From positions 1,609,621 through 1,673,620 of the forward strand of contig JACDOX010000007.1 of assembly GCA_014549065.1 (NCBI GenBank): a stretch of DNA of 64,000 nucleotides. Direction: 5' to 3'. Origin of the DNA: Cardinalis cardinalis. Its lineage: Eukaryota; Chordata; Aves; Passeriformes; Cardinalidae. A program made the position numbers and the translations under genes. Below the pieces are notes generated by a model. It did not search any database and was not told the DNA's origin. It was given only the letters and a program-made list of their open reading frames with translations. Positions 12,784 to 24,555 of this stretch are shown one piece after another. The stretch's first letter is position 1; every line of letters begins with the position of its first letter.

Positions 12784-12912
12784 AATCATAGCATGGTTAA
12801 GTTGGAAGGGATCTTTAAAGGTCATCTAGTTCAACCCCCCCGTGCAATAAGCAGGGACATCTTCAACTAGATCAGGATGATTACAGCTCTGTCCAACCNG
12901 ACCTTGAACCTG
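12784..12912 (-). mobile_element. CR1 LINE 3' end, short antisense fragment
   Basis: AATCATAGCATGG...AAGTTGGAAGGGATCTTTAA, then GGTCATCTAGTTCAACCCCC and CAGGGACATCTTCAACTAGA, matches the reverse complement of the CR1 3' tail. That includes the TCATAG-type terminal repeat that marks CR1 ends. The copy is 5'-truncated after about 130 bp, as is usual for CR1, because target-primed insertion often stops early. The match fades after GTCCAACCNGACCTTGAACC. Confidence 0.9.
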
Positions 12913-15900
12913 ACCTCATCCGTCTCATTGCCTAATTGAAAGCTGAGGTTACTGTTCGACATCTACCCTGTATTGCTTCAGCTAAGTTAACTTTTCTACC
13001 TTACCAGTTTCTCTCCTAATCATACTATTGGTACTTCCATTATGCATAAAGTTCTTATTGTCTCTACATAAACATGTCTACAGAAGTTTTTAAGTGTTAA
13101 ATATAGATGGTGACATGAAAAGTGTTACTTAAGTTTCCTCCTTTCTTCCATCCGAATTACAAAAACTTTTTACAGAGTTGATCCAAAATGGATAAAGCTT
13201 AATATCAGTTTAGTGAAAGGATCCTATAGAAAAGATTCCTTGAAATANTAAAAATTTCATAAAGTCTTTATTAAACAATCTTTATTGAGCAATGTCAAGA
13301 AATTAATCAATAATTTGACAGGCGATACTTGAAAATCCTGCTTTTGTATGTGGTGAAAATAATTCAATGNGTTTCTGAAACAGTCAGCTTTGCTGTAATC
13401 TGAATTAATCTTCTCAAATAATAGGCCTTTCCAGGATCAGCAAAACTTCAAAATGGCATAAAATTTTAGTGAGGAAACACTGACAGATAACAATTTTTAA
13501 AAATTCTTGATAGGTTTATTGGCCTTTTCTTTCTTCTTTACCTAACCTTTGTTTTTGCAACTATTATTGCAAAATAGCATGCTTGCAAATCTTGCAGTCC
13601 TGTTCTCTTAACCACAACACAGAAAATCTGCAGAAATGCTGTAGGGGAGCAACTGAGTTTTGGATGCTGCTGTGAGCCTTGACATTCACACNAGTGTTCC
13701 CACAATCTGCTTGGGAATGACTGCTCTGTACCCAGGGGGATTTACAACTTCTGCAGCGTTGGCTAAAGTAGAATATGGCAGTAGAGTCTTAAAATTAACT
13801 GTTATTAGAAAATAAAACAGTTACTTATTGGTAGGTGGTCTTAAGCAGATATATGCTTAAGTTTATGGTATAGTTCTAAAGATTGGCTATGATCCAGCTT
13901 TATATTTGNTGTGCTAAAGTATTTATCATTTATATTGAGGCTTATGGCAGTGATTGTTTTGAAGTAAATGTATTTTGGAAATGTTTAGGTAANACTCTCT
14001 TAACTTCTATGTACAAGAGTAATTTAAACTGCAAAACTAAGAAACAGGAGTTTGGACATAAGCATATAATAATGAAAATAAACCAAAACCCAAGCTATTT
14101 TCAAACCACCACACTTATATGAAGGAAAAAATTCATNTTAATAAGAGCAATAAAATGACAATGCACTGATATATTAAAGTTATGTTTTTGAAAAGCAGAC
14201 AGTNGGTATCCTTGTAATGTGTTTTAAACTGTATTTTCTGGTACCTACAAAATCAGAATTTTACAGCATATCACTTGTGATACAGTATTATGAATGATNT
14301 AATCCCAATGAAAGGTCAGTGTCTTATGAAAGGTATCTAACCAGTGCACATATTTTCAAACCTGGGGATAAAAAGAAAAAAGATTTCTCAAATGAGAATC
14401 TGTATATCTTAGAAGTGGACTTAGGTGTAACTGTCATTTACTACTGCTCGTATGGTGGTGAGCATTTCAGCTGCTCCAGCTGTACTGTAACTGTTCTTTA
14501 ATCTTAGGAATGCATACTTTTTATGATGTCAAAATACAGTATTTCCTGTAAAAAATTAGAGAGCAATGTGAATGTTAAATTAATTGAATTATTTATGGCA
14601 AAGCAGTTAAAGAACAGACACTTAGTTAACATATCCTAGTGCCAGAGCAAGAAGACACTTTAATTGAACAAAATAGAGCTAAATATGCGTTCTGCAGGAA
14701 AAGAGATTATATAGGTCTCAGAAATAAAACATATAACAATTTCAGTAGTTTAAAAAATGCATTGCTAACTTTGTTGAATAGATTTCTCAAAAAAATGTTA
14801 ATTAATCATTACAGGTAAATNTTGTTAGTGGAAAAATCCTTGCTAATTTGATTGTTAAATTTAACAGTTTGTTGATGCAGAAATTTAAAATATTCTTCAG
14901 TTTTCTCATATTCTGGGCTTCAAAGAGTTGAATTTTACCTGTATTAATGCATGAGATGGAAGCAAGGTTGAAGTTGACATTTGTGCTTCAATATTTTTCT
15001 TGTTAGGAAAAAGCACTCTGTTAATGTAATCTGAAAATGAACCAAACATCTTCAAAATTGTTTGGAAAGTGTTACTTGTTTAAAGAAAGAAGAAAAAAAG
15101 ATATAAGTTTGAGAAATACCTATTTTCCCTCNACCTGAAAATAATAAAAATATTGTATTTCCTTCAGTGAAGATACCACTTTGTGACAAAAGTACTGTGC
15201 ACTTTGGAGTTATGCCTTAGTAGTGCCTAAGTGCCAGCCTCAGACCACCTGTAAGCTGGATCAGGTGGAAGTGAGAAGCAATGTCCCTTCATCTGTTCTG
15301 CAGGACAGACAGTGTGTTTCTGGGATTCAGGTGTACTGCCATTCTTTATGGTGTCATCTCTTTTTGTAGAACAGGGGGCTGAGCTCTTAGAAAATTTTTT
15401 TTCATTGTGGGTCCTTTATATTGTGTAGTGAAGGTGACCTATTTTCCAGCACTTTAAACTGCATTTTCTTCTCTCACTTCATTGTGAATGCTTCTCACTG
15501 TACACCAATAATGATTTCAGTCCTCTGTGAGAAGTTGAAAACTTCAGACTCAGTGCTAAGTGTGTGTATTTTTATTTGTCTCATCACAGTTTTTCCTCAC
15601 GGAGGCAAGTTGCTACAATGTCTGAGAAGGCAAGGAANCCATAAAAAGTATCTGGTATTCTTTCAGTGAAGTAAAAAACCATAATATAAAATGAATGATC
15701 AAAATTAGGAAATGGGTGAATCAAAATTAGGAATGGATGAATGGAAAAAAGTTGTAATTAAAAAAATTATTGAATTAACATTTGGAAGAATTAGCTTATT
15801 CATTTGCATGCTGTTTCATATCTTGAAGCCAGATAAGCACCAAGTACCACAGTGAATATTTGTCTTAAATACATCATCAGTCTGTTGANAATAACAATTA

Positions 15901-17428
15901 AGCACCAGAACTAGTAGAATAGGGAGTCTTGAAGGAAAGGTAAGAAATAACTTGTGAGATTATGCTCAATGAACACTAAAACTTTCTTCCTATTATCAGC
16001 TAGGTGAAATTTGCTCAGCTGGGGGTGCCGTAGTCATTGCTTTGATTGCAGATGAAGAGCTGACATTTGACTTGAGTGGTTAAAATACAGTCAGTNCAGC
16101 AGCACTGTGCTCTGGAGTTTCAGATGAAATGTATTATGGCAAATGCCATTAACTGTAGTGCTTAAAATGACTTTAAGCACCATTTCCTGTGTGCTATTAT
16201 GTGCTGCTATGAGTGTGACAGGCAGTGATCCACCTTTGCATGCATCTGTGATTGATTTCTTTGTAACCCTGTTCTGTGCAACTGTGCTCACTTGTGATTT
16301 TCTACTTCCTGAAGGATGTTCAGATGGATGTCTGAATCATCAGTGTGAATGTTCGAATCAGCAGCAAATGAGATGTAATTTAAATAGCAGTGGTGGTATG
16401 GAACACTAGTCATTGAAAGAAGTCACAGTCGTAAGCAACTTGAGCATCACACCTAAAATACCTAGGCAAGCTGTGAAGGAAAAAGGGTGTTATATTATTT
16501 TCTCACCAGGTTGCTTCTGAAGATGCTGAAAGGAGCTGCTCTTCTAACAGGAAGGAAGAATATTTTCTGGAAAAAGAGTACATAGTGAAAGCATTTAATC
16601 ATTCCATTGACTTGAAATTGATTTGAAGATGACATTTGAATCAAACTACTACCTGATCCAACATCTAAATCAAGATGTTTCCCTTAAATGAAGTACTGGA
16701 AGAATTTTTCAGCCATTATAATGAGAAAAGACTTATCAAAACGGTTGTCAGAACTAAGAGGTCTGTCTTATGAATGTGTACTCAGGCTGTGATCTGGTAG
16801 AGAAGTGTGCTGCAATGTGCTGAAAGTACGAGGACTTTACTATCAGCAACAGCATTTCTGCAACTCCTGATTGATACATCATTAAAATATAACAGCAAAT
16901 AGTCCTGTAAGTTAAGTAGAAACAATTTTGCATCAAATGATCCAGTTACTACATTTTTTTGTTTTCCCTTACACATTTTTAGTAATTTCTAAGAATATAA
17001 TATAGCACCCATCTGGATCTCCTATTTTGAAACCCACTGAACTAAACTATACATATGAGGACCTTGGAAGTTATGTTGAGTTCAGAATTTGTACAACAGT
17101 GTTCCAGGAAAATGTAATTTTCACAGCTGTGGAAGAAGGAAGCAGAAAGCAAATGGCACTATTTGCTGTATTTCTGTTTGGAAAGTCACAGATGATCTCT
17201 GGGAATTTATCCAGTGCATCTATACTGACAACAAGTACCAACTGTAATAGGCCAGAAATAAAACTCTTTTACACAATTAGCCTGGTAAGAAACAGTAGGA
17301 AAAAGTGCATTTTAAAAGAAAATAACTACCTGCCTTGAGATGAGTGATTTTGAATTGACCATAATTGAATTTTTCTCTCATACCATAATTCTCTGTTATC
17401 TGTTGTCATTTTTCTTTTTTCCTAGCAG
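12913..17428. other. Non-coding stretch without recognised elements
   Basis: AT-rich DNA with frequent A/T runs and single N's. It holds a perfect 9-bp inverted repeat at 16158-16180. An 88-codon frame at 16143-16409 covers Cys-rich text such as SDGCLNHQCECSNQQQMRC, but it starts inside the hairpin, lacks splice signals and matches no family I know. Confidence 0.45.
16158..16180. repeat. Perfect 9-bp inverted repeat, 5-nt loop
   Basis: GTGCTTAAA at 16158-16166 is the exact reverse complement of TTTAAGCAC at 16172-16180, with loop ATGAC. The stem is too short for a microRNA precursor. It may be chance in AT-rich DNA. Confidence 0.8.
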
Positions 17429-17482
17429 ACAAACAATCCCAAAAAATCTGTTTGAACAGAGCTCTCTGAAGTGTCACTCCAG
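17429..17482 (+). other. Possible 54-nt cassette exon (weak)
   Basis: A strong acceptor context (a T/C-rich run ending TTTTTTCCTAGCAG) precedes 17429, and a good donor (TCCAG then GTATGA) begins at 17483. The enclosed 54 nt are open in one frame (QTIPKNLFEQSSLKCHS, phase 1), and the frame stays open on both sides. No homologue is recognised. Two good splice signals 54 nt apart also arise by chance, so this is only a candidate exon of an unknown or non-coding transcript. Confidence 0.15.
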
Positions 17483-20400
17483 GTATGAAGGGATGGAGAA
17501 GAAAACTTTGAGCTTTGACTATGTGGTTAACAGGCGCACCAAAATCCATGCAGGAGTGAAATCCTGCTGGAATCATCACTGGAATTCAGGTATAGCTAGC
17601 AAGGCATAACCTGATATGTTTATTTTACATGATGTCTTCTGTTTGCACATGCTGAAGATGTCTAAAGACACCCTACTCTTGACACACCCGTGACAAAGTG
17701 ATAACAGATTTGGCTCATTGATGGGAAGCCTCCCAAGCCTGAAGATGTACCATCCGTCCCTTCCCCCACCACACACTCAGTTCTCAAGTTACATTTNTTT
17801 TGTTACTTTTAAACTCTTTTAAGTTAAGACAATTCATAATTTTGGCTGGATTTCTGTTAGGTTTTGGGAGCAATGAGAAAGAACAGAAATGGCAGATGAC
17901 ACATTTTACTTCTGATTTCTTATTGTAATGACAGAGGATTCTGTGGAAATCTGACTGCTCCAGTCATTCTCTCTGTGATCAACAGTATTAAAACAATACT
18001 TTTCTCTTATTTCTAGGGTATCCTGGGCCATTCTATTAATGTTTCTGTTTTTAGAAAGTCTTTATTTTATAATGCCAGAAACTTTTGGTTTTGCTAACAA
18101 TCTAACACAGAGTATAAAATTGTATACTTCAGCCCACAAAAATGATACATTAACAACATATTTATTGTACAAACTTGCAATAAACAGATGTGAAAAAAAC
18201 CCACCACCAAACCTCTCCATTTTTATGCATCATAACTCTTTTATGTGATGGATGAAATATGGCCTATGTCCTTAAAAGGACAGTATTTAGAAAAGCAACA
18301 TGATCCACCTGGTGCACTAGACCTCTGGAAATGCATTATGTGCCTGTCCTACTGTACTGATACAGGATATAACCAGGTGTAGTCAGATCTGATGATAATT
18401 TCTCTTCAAGTATGCTGAATTATTTGGATTTCCCACCTCCCTTGAAATATTGTTGGGTAATTACACTCTTCATTGAGATGACTTTTCAGATCTGATGTTG
18501 AGTTTTTGTTAAGATGTGAGAGCTAGCCTTTGAAAAGCAGCCCATTCTGCAGGATTTAAGCCAGTAGAGGGAATAAAAATTATTTAGTCAGAGCAAGATT
18601 TTNAAGCACATATTATATTGCAAATAAATGCACTTGCTCTTGGAGATGCATAACAAAGCATGAAACCATCCTGGTTTTTTTGTTTACTTTTGTCCCCAAA
18701 AAGTAACTGCCTGTCAGATTTTGAACTTGTTTGGCATAAGATTGGAAAAAATCCAGTCTTCTTTGAATCTGTTTTGCTGTAACATAAAGCAGAAATAAAA
18801 ATAATTATCCTATTACTGTGATAAGTTTAAATACAAGTTGGGCCTAACCCAGAGCATACAAGAACTCATTTGGTTTCATGGACATGCAACAGGGGATGCG
18901 GGTTTTCATGAGGGAGTGAAGGCAAGAAGCAGGGACTGCAACTCATAAAGTTTCTTATCAAGAATCTTTTGAAATNTTCCACACTGTCTCAGAGCTCAGT
19001 CACTTACATACATTTTCAGTAAGAAAGTTGCAATTAAAATGAATATCTTATTTTCTGTCAGTCTATTGACTAGCAGTGAGAAGCAGACTGATATATCCTT
19101 CTGTAGTGGTCTCTTTTTTTTGTTAGAGAATCTATCACTACTATAAATACCAGTTCTGAAAAAATGAATGAAAAGAAAGGTTTTGTTTTTTTTTTTTTTT
19201 AATGTCCTATGAACATATATGTAGAATATGCATTGTACAAACAGCATTTCTAGTGGTTAGATAAATACAGAAATGCCTTTGATAGTTTTTCCTGTTCTCA
19301 ACCAGTTTCTAGTGGCCTATGGGTTTTGTATCTGACTCCTTGATGACTTCCTGGACTGCTTTCAAATTTACTTTGAGAATACTCAGTACTTAAGCAAACC
19401 AACATCCATAGTTAGGCAGTCTGTGTAGCTGATGAAATCTGTCTGGAGAGATAAACCAGCATTTTCTATTTCCTCTGACATTTTCAAGACTTTACAAGGC
19501 AAGTGGACATTCATGCCTCATTACCAGCTGTGGCAATCAACNCTGATGCTTATAAACTAAGACTTTATAATTTTAGTTATAAGCTAAATAGCCTAAGAGA
19601 TTGGTATCTTTGTCATGCTTTGTTATATTTAACATTTTTTTTGGTCATTTGGTGAATAAACTTACCATACACAGCTGCAGAAATCTCCAGAGAAAACTGC
19701 AACAGGAACGTCCTCTTCAAGCATCTTCCTNGAGAAAGCAATAGTATAAGGGAAAATCACACAGTAAGGATTACAAATACTTCATCATAATAAATTTAAC
19801 AGGGCTGGGCTTGTATTTGCGCTCAGCTTAATTATGACCATTTTTTAAAGATGCAANGAGATGTATAAATGAGCAAGAATGGAACAACGTGTACTAGAAT
19901 TATAGGACACATTTAGAGAGCTAGACTTCTCATTTTTGCATTTAAATAAACCTAAAAATATGTTCTGGAATGTGAAGTATATAAAGTAATTTCATGTTGC
20001 TTCTTCAGTTTTGGGAACTATGATATACTGGGCTTCACAAGTTTGTTAATTCATATAATGTATTACTTTTACCTTTAAAAATATATGTCATATTAAAAAA
20101 AAAATCAAACAACCAAAGTGTTGTAAAATATTTGTAGAATCNGGTATGTATATGATAAAAAGATAAATGTATTATCCAGGCTGTTTGGAAGCATTTTCTC
20201 TTACACTTTGGCAATTTTAACTGGGATATTTCCTCTTTGTCCCNTAACAGCAGAGTAAATACCAGGTTTTGTAAACTTGTCCTTATTGTAAGCCTTCAGA
20301 CATACTATTGCTCTAAATTATTCAAAGATTGATATAACATGACACTATGTAAAATTTGCAGGTTTTTGAGGATACTGCACTGGTTTACATGCATAATTAA

Positions 20401-21157
20401 TGTTACAACAAAGGGAGGAATGATGTAGAAATTTATTTTTTCAAACAGGCATTTTATCTGTTCTATAAAACTTTAGTATTGAAAACAGCTTGGAATTGTG
20501 TCTGATTTTGGGGCTACTGGTATTCCACTCCACACAACCTCTAGGAAGATTGCATGATGATCTGCATGAAGCAGCAGTCTTCAGATGAATGCATGTCTGG
20601 TCTCTCNGTGGGTGTAGCAATGGACAATTCTCACAAGGTTCTCCTGACTTACACACAGAAACTGCTTGTTTTAATGGAGAGGAGCCTGATGGGGGTACCT
20701 GAATTCTGCTGGCACTAGGGGGTTTCATCATTGCTATAAGGTGGCAAATTCTTTCTGTGATAACTGAAAGCAGGACCACGCATAACTGGGGTGTCCTATA
20801 TAGCTCTCTTTCCTTTTTCTGTACTCCTTTGTGCTAGTAAGGGCAAAGTGTGCATAGAAAAAGTAGAGATAGAAGGGGAAACAGAGAGTGTGCACCAGCA
20901 AAATATGCAGAAAAGGGAATCAGTGGAGTTTTCCCAGGCAGTCTGCTCAGTTGTTTGCTTTTTTTTTGTTGTTTTTGGTGATAGTTTTGTTGGTATTTCT
21001 CTTTAAAATTCTGTGCAGCCAATGAAGGATGAATTAAGGTGGTATTCTTTGTATGTTTGCTTGTTTGTTTCTTTTGGCAGAGAGATCTGACTCCCCTTGA
21101 AAACCTGAGAATATTTTCCATTTGTTTGCTGTTTTGCTCATGTCTGCATCAAGGCAG
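17483..21157. other. Non-coding stretch without recognised elements
   Basis: AT-rich, with a T15 run near 19186-19200. A 112-codon minus-strand frame at 20441-20779 has no start or splice support and no domain that I recognise. Confidence 0.45.
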
Positions 21158-21284
21158 ACAAGCAGTGTGGTTATTGGAACCGGATCCCTTCAGAGTTCAT
21201 CATCGATGCCACCAAACAAGTTAGATCTAAATACAGCTGGACCAGAAATAAACTGCTCTCGCCAGAGTAAAAGGAAGAGAATGG
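21158..21284 (+). CDS. Candidate internal coding exon, unassigned
   Basis: A pyrimidine-rich tract (TTTGTTTGCTGTTTTGCTC) ends in CAAGGCAG just before 21158, and a GT donor (ATGG then GTAGTG) follows at 21285. The exon would be 127 nt: 42 codons starting in phase 0, plus one base. Its peptide is Ser-rich early (GTGSLQSSSSMPPNKLD) and ends in a basic cluster (SRQSKRKRM), like a nuclear-localisation signal. Base composition is more balanced than in the flanks. A second frame is also open until a TAA at 21268, so the frame is not certain. I cannot assign a family. It could equally be an unspliced, non-coding stretch. It lies about 0.8 kb from the CpG cluster at 22.1 kb. Confidence 0.25.
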
Positions 21285-22111
21285 GTAGTGTGAGAATATT
21301 GAAAACTGGAGTGGTTTTGTCATTTTTGCTTGATGTTGTTTAAGGAAGTCCCTAACCGAGGCTGATTTCAAGAGGTGCCAGCACAGAGGAGGATGTGATG
21401 TGTCCTGAGTACACCCTCTCCTTCCTTGCCTGGGGGTCTGCAGGTGCCCTGTAAGTAGATTCTTACCAGAATTTGATTTAAATGGGTATATTAGCTTGAA
21501 ATAAACATCTCTTTTGTGTATTTGTGCATTTTTAAGTTGTGGGAATGTCTGATTAATTCATTTAATTATGCAGAGGTGTGACTAAATCCACTTTCTCTGT
21601 TGCACAACAAATTAAGGCCAAAAGAGGGCCTCTGAGGAGCCACATAACCCAAGCGATTCCCCGAGAAGCTGCAGCCTCCAGACAATTTGCCCTTGCCTTG
21701 CCTATGCCTCACTGAAAGTAGTCATGCCCTGCTGATGTAGACCAGAGCATGAAGGTTTTTCCTGGTAACTTTCCCTTATAATAGCATGTCCCATGTATTA
21801 TTTCTTAGTAAAAATCTTTCTCTTGTCATAAGAAACAAGANCCCTGAATTTTTTTTTTCTGTCGTCTACTGTGGCTGTTAACCAGATTTACCAAGGAGAA
21901 TAATTAGTAGGACATAACAAAGCAATATCTCGGCAGGGTTTGGACAACATGCCAGTTTCTGTTTTGTACTAATATGTCATCAAATAAACACTTAGTTTTA
22001 ATGGCTTTGGTGCTTTATTCTTGAATTAATGCCTCCTTAAGGCTGAGAAAAACAGCGGTTTGAAAATTGCCGACTCTTTGGATCCTCGCTGCCAGCATCA
22101 TTTTTCCCTTC
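21285..22111. other. Non-coding stretch leading to the CpG cluster
   Basis: No gene is recognised. The section around 21620-21770 is somewhat richer in G and C than its neighbours (for example CAAGCGATTCCCCGAGAAGC) and resembles unique sequence rather than a transposon. CpGs begin to appear from about 22056. Confidence 0.4.
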
Positions 22112-22216
22112 CCGCAGTTCCCGGGGACGGCCACAGGAGGGCGCTGCGCGCTGTCGGTAACTCCGGCCCGCCGCGCTCCCGAAGCGCCGGGGGCGCGCAG
22201 CTCGCTCGGGAGCNAT
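22112..22216. promoter_or_regulatory. CpG cluster (mini CpG island), possible promoter or enhancer core
   Basis: Eighteen CpG dinucleotides fall between 22113 and 22208, under 100 bp, in a region otherwise nearly free of CpG. The text is almost pure G and C (CGCTGCGCGCTG, GGCCCGCCGCGCTCCCG). Methylated germline DNA loses CpG, so such density usually means an unmethylated island: a promoter, an enhancer or a recent GC-rich insertion. The next 350 bp keep scattered CpGs and contain an octamer-like ATTGCAAAT at 22394-22402. The cluster is much shorter than standard island thresholds, and no TATA box or exon is assignable. Function is inferred from composition only. Confidence 0.5.
22175..22213. 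repeat. GC-rich inverted repeat inside the CpG cluster
   Basis: GCTCCCGA then GCG (22175-22186, one bulged A) pairs with CGC then TCGGGAGC (22203-22213). The 11 paired positions surround a 16-nt GC-rich loop. The hairpin is stable on paper and contains many of the cluster's CpGs. An N follows directly at 22214. Confidence 0.75.
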
Positions 22217-23619
22217 CCCAAACGATTTCAGACTGGGCACTGTTAGCTCTGTCTGCATTACACATGGCAAAATATATTGGATTCGAATAGGAGAAAGAGC
22301 GAAAAAGCCCATCCACAGAGNAATAAGGATAATACGTTCTCTCTAGCAGCTACAGATATTAACAAAATTAAAAACTATTAAGCAGCGTGCTCAATTGCAA
22401 ATATGTCTTAAGGGCATGCCTTTTTTATTCATAAGATAGTCTAATACACGCCATGAACTTGCAGCTGATGAGAATCTAAAAGCTATGATTTTCTGCTTGC
22501 GTGTTCCACTGCTTTCTCCAATCCCCCCAAAATCCAAATTTCCTAATTGGTTTTAAAAATGAAATCTCTTGGAAGTTCCTGTGGATCTGCTAAAGTGTTT
22601 TCTAGTCTTACCTGGTAGAGGTGGGAATATGTTCNTTTTTACTCACACAAATTTTCTTGCCTGTTGCCAAGAAAAATGCGAGTTCAGAGGGCTCAGCAGC
22701 AGACAGATTGCCTAGGGAGTGTGAAAGCTCCACTTTTGCTAGGAGAGATTCACAGACAGCACAGATCAGGAATGAAATATTACCGAGTAAACTAATTCAC
22801 AATTTATCAACTTTAGCCCACGGGACACCCTCTGAAACCCTCCTTACATGTTTTGTAGAATAAGTCCTCCAAGTGTGTACTGAGGAGGAAGAGATGCAGT
22901 TCAATGCAACTGGAGTGTGTGCCCAGNGTCATCTTGCAGCTGCAAGCTTTCAGTTAGGCAGGTTGCCTTTCTGGGGACTTATATAGCTTCAAGTTCAGTA
23001 AATGATTTAAAATAAGTGCTTTATCTCACTGGTCATTGCAGTTCGTGAAATGTAGCACTTCACAGATATGGTTAATAAAGGGATATGGATAAATAAAGGA
23101 TGTATCCTCCATCATTAGTAGGATAATAATGAATTGATATTCTGGTAGTTAAACAAAACAAAGCAAAAAAAAAATCTTTCAGATGCATGAAATTTAAATG
23201 CAGAACATTTCTAGAAGCAAAATCACTGAGCAGTAGGCAATCTTCATATATTTAGTCTTTAGTAAGTACAATTTTATTTTGCCCTTGAAAGCCATAAAGT
23301 GGCATTCCTAATATCCTCAGATGTCTATTTACTACTAATTGCCAGAAAAAAAGAGAAATCCTGAATGGTGAAAAATGCTTTTAAACTATTTATAAATTAT
23401 ATTATTTTAATTTATTGAGATGTTTGTCTTCATATGGCATTTTTCCACTGTGACTCAAAATCCAGTTACTGTTTATCTCCTTTATTAATTTCCTTCTTGT
23501 CTTTCTTCTCATGCATACAATTGAGGAAATTTGGGTCTATAGGTAAAGGTTCTATAAAAGAGCTTGGGTTTGTTGTGCTGGTTTGGATGCCTTATGAAAC
23601 ACAGTCCATCTTAACAGAT
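22217..23619. other. Unique-looking stretch downstream of the CpG cluster
   Basis: The first 350 bp (to about 22560) keep several CpGs and mixed-composition text (CATTACACATGGCAAAATAT, GATTCGAATAGG, CAATTGCAAATATG), which looks like a conserved non-coding element, although conservation cannot be judged from one sequence. The open frame at 22621-22863 has no splice support. After about 22900 the DNA returns to ordinary AT-rich sequence. Confidence 0.35.
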
Positions 23620-24000
23620 TTCACAGAAACACAGAATTACAGAAGTGTCTAAGGTGGGAAGAGTGTTCTGGTCCAACCCCCCTGCTCAAGCTGTGTTTCC
23701 TAGAGCTGTGTGCAAGACTGTGTCCAGATGGTTTTTGGATATCTCCAGGATCGGAATCTCCAGTGCCCCTCTGGGCAATGTGTGTCACTTCTGTGTCACC
23801 CTCACAGTGAAAAAGGGTTCTCAAAGGGACCTCGCATGTTTCAGTCCTGCCCCTGGGCACNGCTGAGAAGAGCTTGTCTCCATCCCCTCTGTACCCTCCT
23901 TACAGGTATTTGTACACATTGATCAGATCCTCCTGAGCCTTCTCCTCTTCAGTCTGAACAGCTCCAGCTCTTTCAGCATTTCATCATAGCAGAGGTGATT
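23620..24000 (-). mobile_element. CR1 LINE, 3' end fragment (antisense)
   Basis: From TCACAGAAACACAGAATTAC onward the plus strand follows the reverse complement of a CR1 3' end: TGGTCCAACCCCCCTGCTCA, then GGATATCTCCAGGATCGGAA, then CCTCTGGGCAATGTGTGTCA, then CCTTACAGGTATTTGTACAC, and finally GAGCCTTCTCCTCTTCAGTC. The terminal tail is at the low-coordinate end, so the element lies on the minus strand, 5'-truncated near 24000. Overlapping open frames on both strands are by-products. Confidence 0.9.
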
Positions 24001-24555
24001 TAGTGCAGGTGCTTCCAGGAATGCTGCTCTGCCAGTGTCTCTGCAGTTACTGCTTCTTGATCCAGGGGATCGTGGCAAAAACTAGAAAAAGCACTTTAAA
24101 AAAATAAGTCAAATTGATATTTAAAGATAAAATCTTCGTTAAAAATATGAGCTTCATTCTGTAGAGTCTGGCTGANCAGGAAGAAAATCCATTCATTATT
24201 TTATTCTTGGTCCCCTGCTAGGCCAAGGTAAATGTCATACAAGGTATTGACATTTCAATTTATATTAGACTATGAACTAGTTCAGAGAAAAGGTAGAAAA
24301 AACCCCACACTGAACTGTGTCAGAACAGAGTCTGCAATTGAATCCTTTGTATATATATTTTACAATTATCTGCCAAACTGTGAATTTTTAGTGTACAGTG
24401 AGCAAAGTGCAAAACAGCAGCTCATGTGCAACAATAAACTAAGGACTTCTACTAACTACTTTTGAGATTTGACGTGCAAAGCAGTCATGAGTATGAAAGT
24501 TCTATCTGCCAACACATTATATCTGTCACAGATAAATCAGCACATAGTATCACAT
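24001..24555. other. Non-coding stretch between CR1 and LTR
   Basis: No element is recognised. A 77-codon frame at 24232-24465 has no splice support or recognisable residues. Confidence 0.45.

Noticed and set aside
20441..20779. 112-codon minus-strand frame with Cys-rich text
   Set aside because: The cysteine spacing fits no known zinc-binding or secreted family, an N interrupts it, and no start or splice signal supports it.
22175..22213. GC-rich hairpin as a microRNA precursor
   Set aside because: The stem has only 11 pairs, much shorter than a precursor microRNA stem, and the loop is nearly all G and C.
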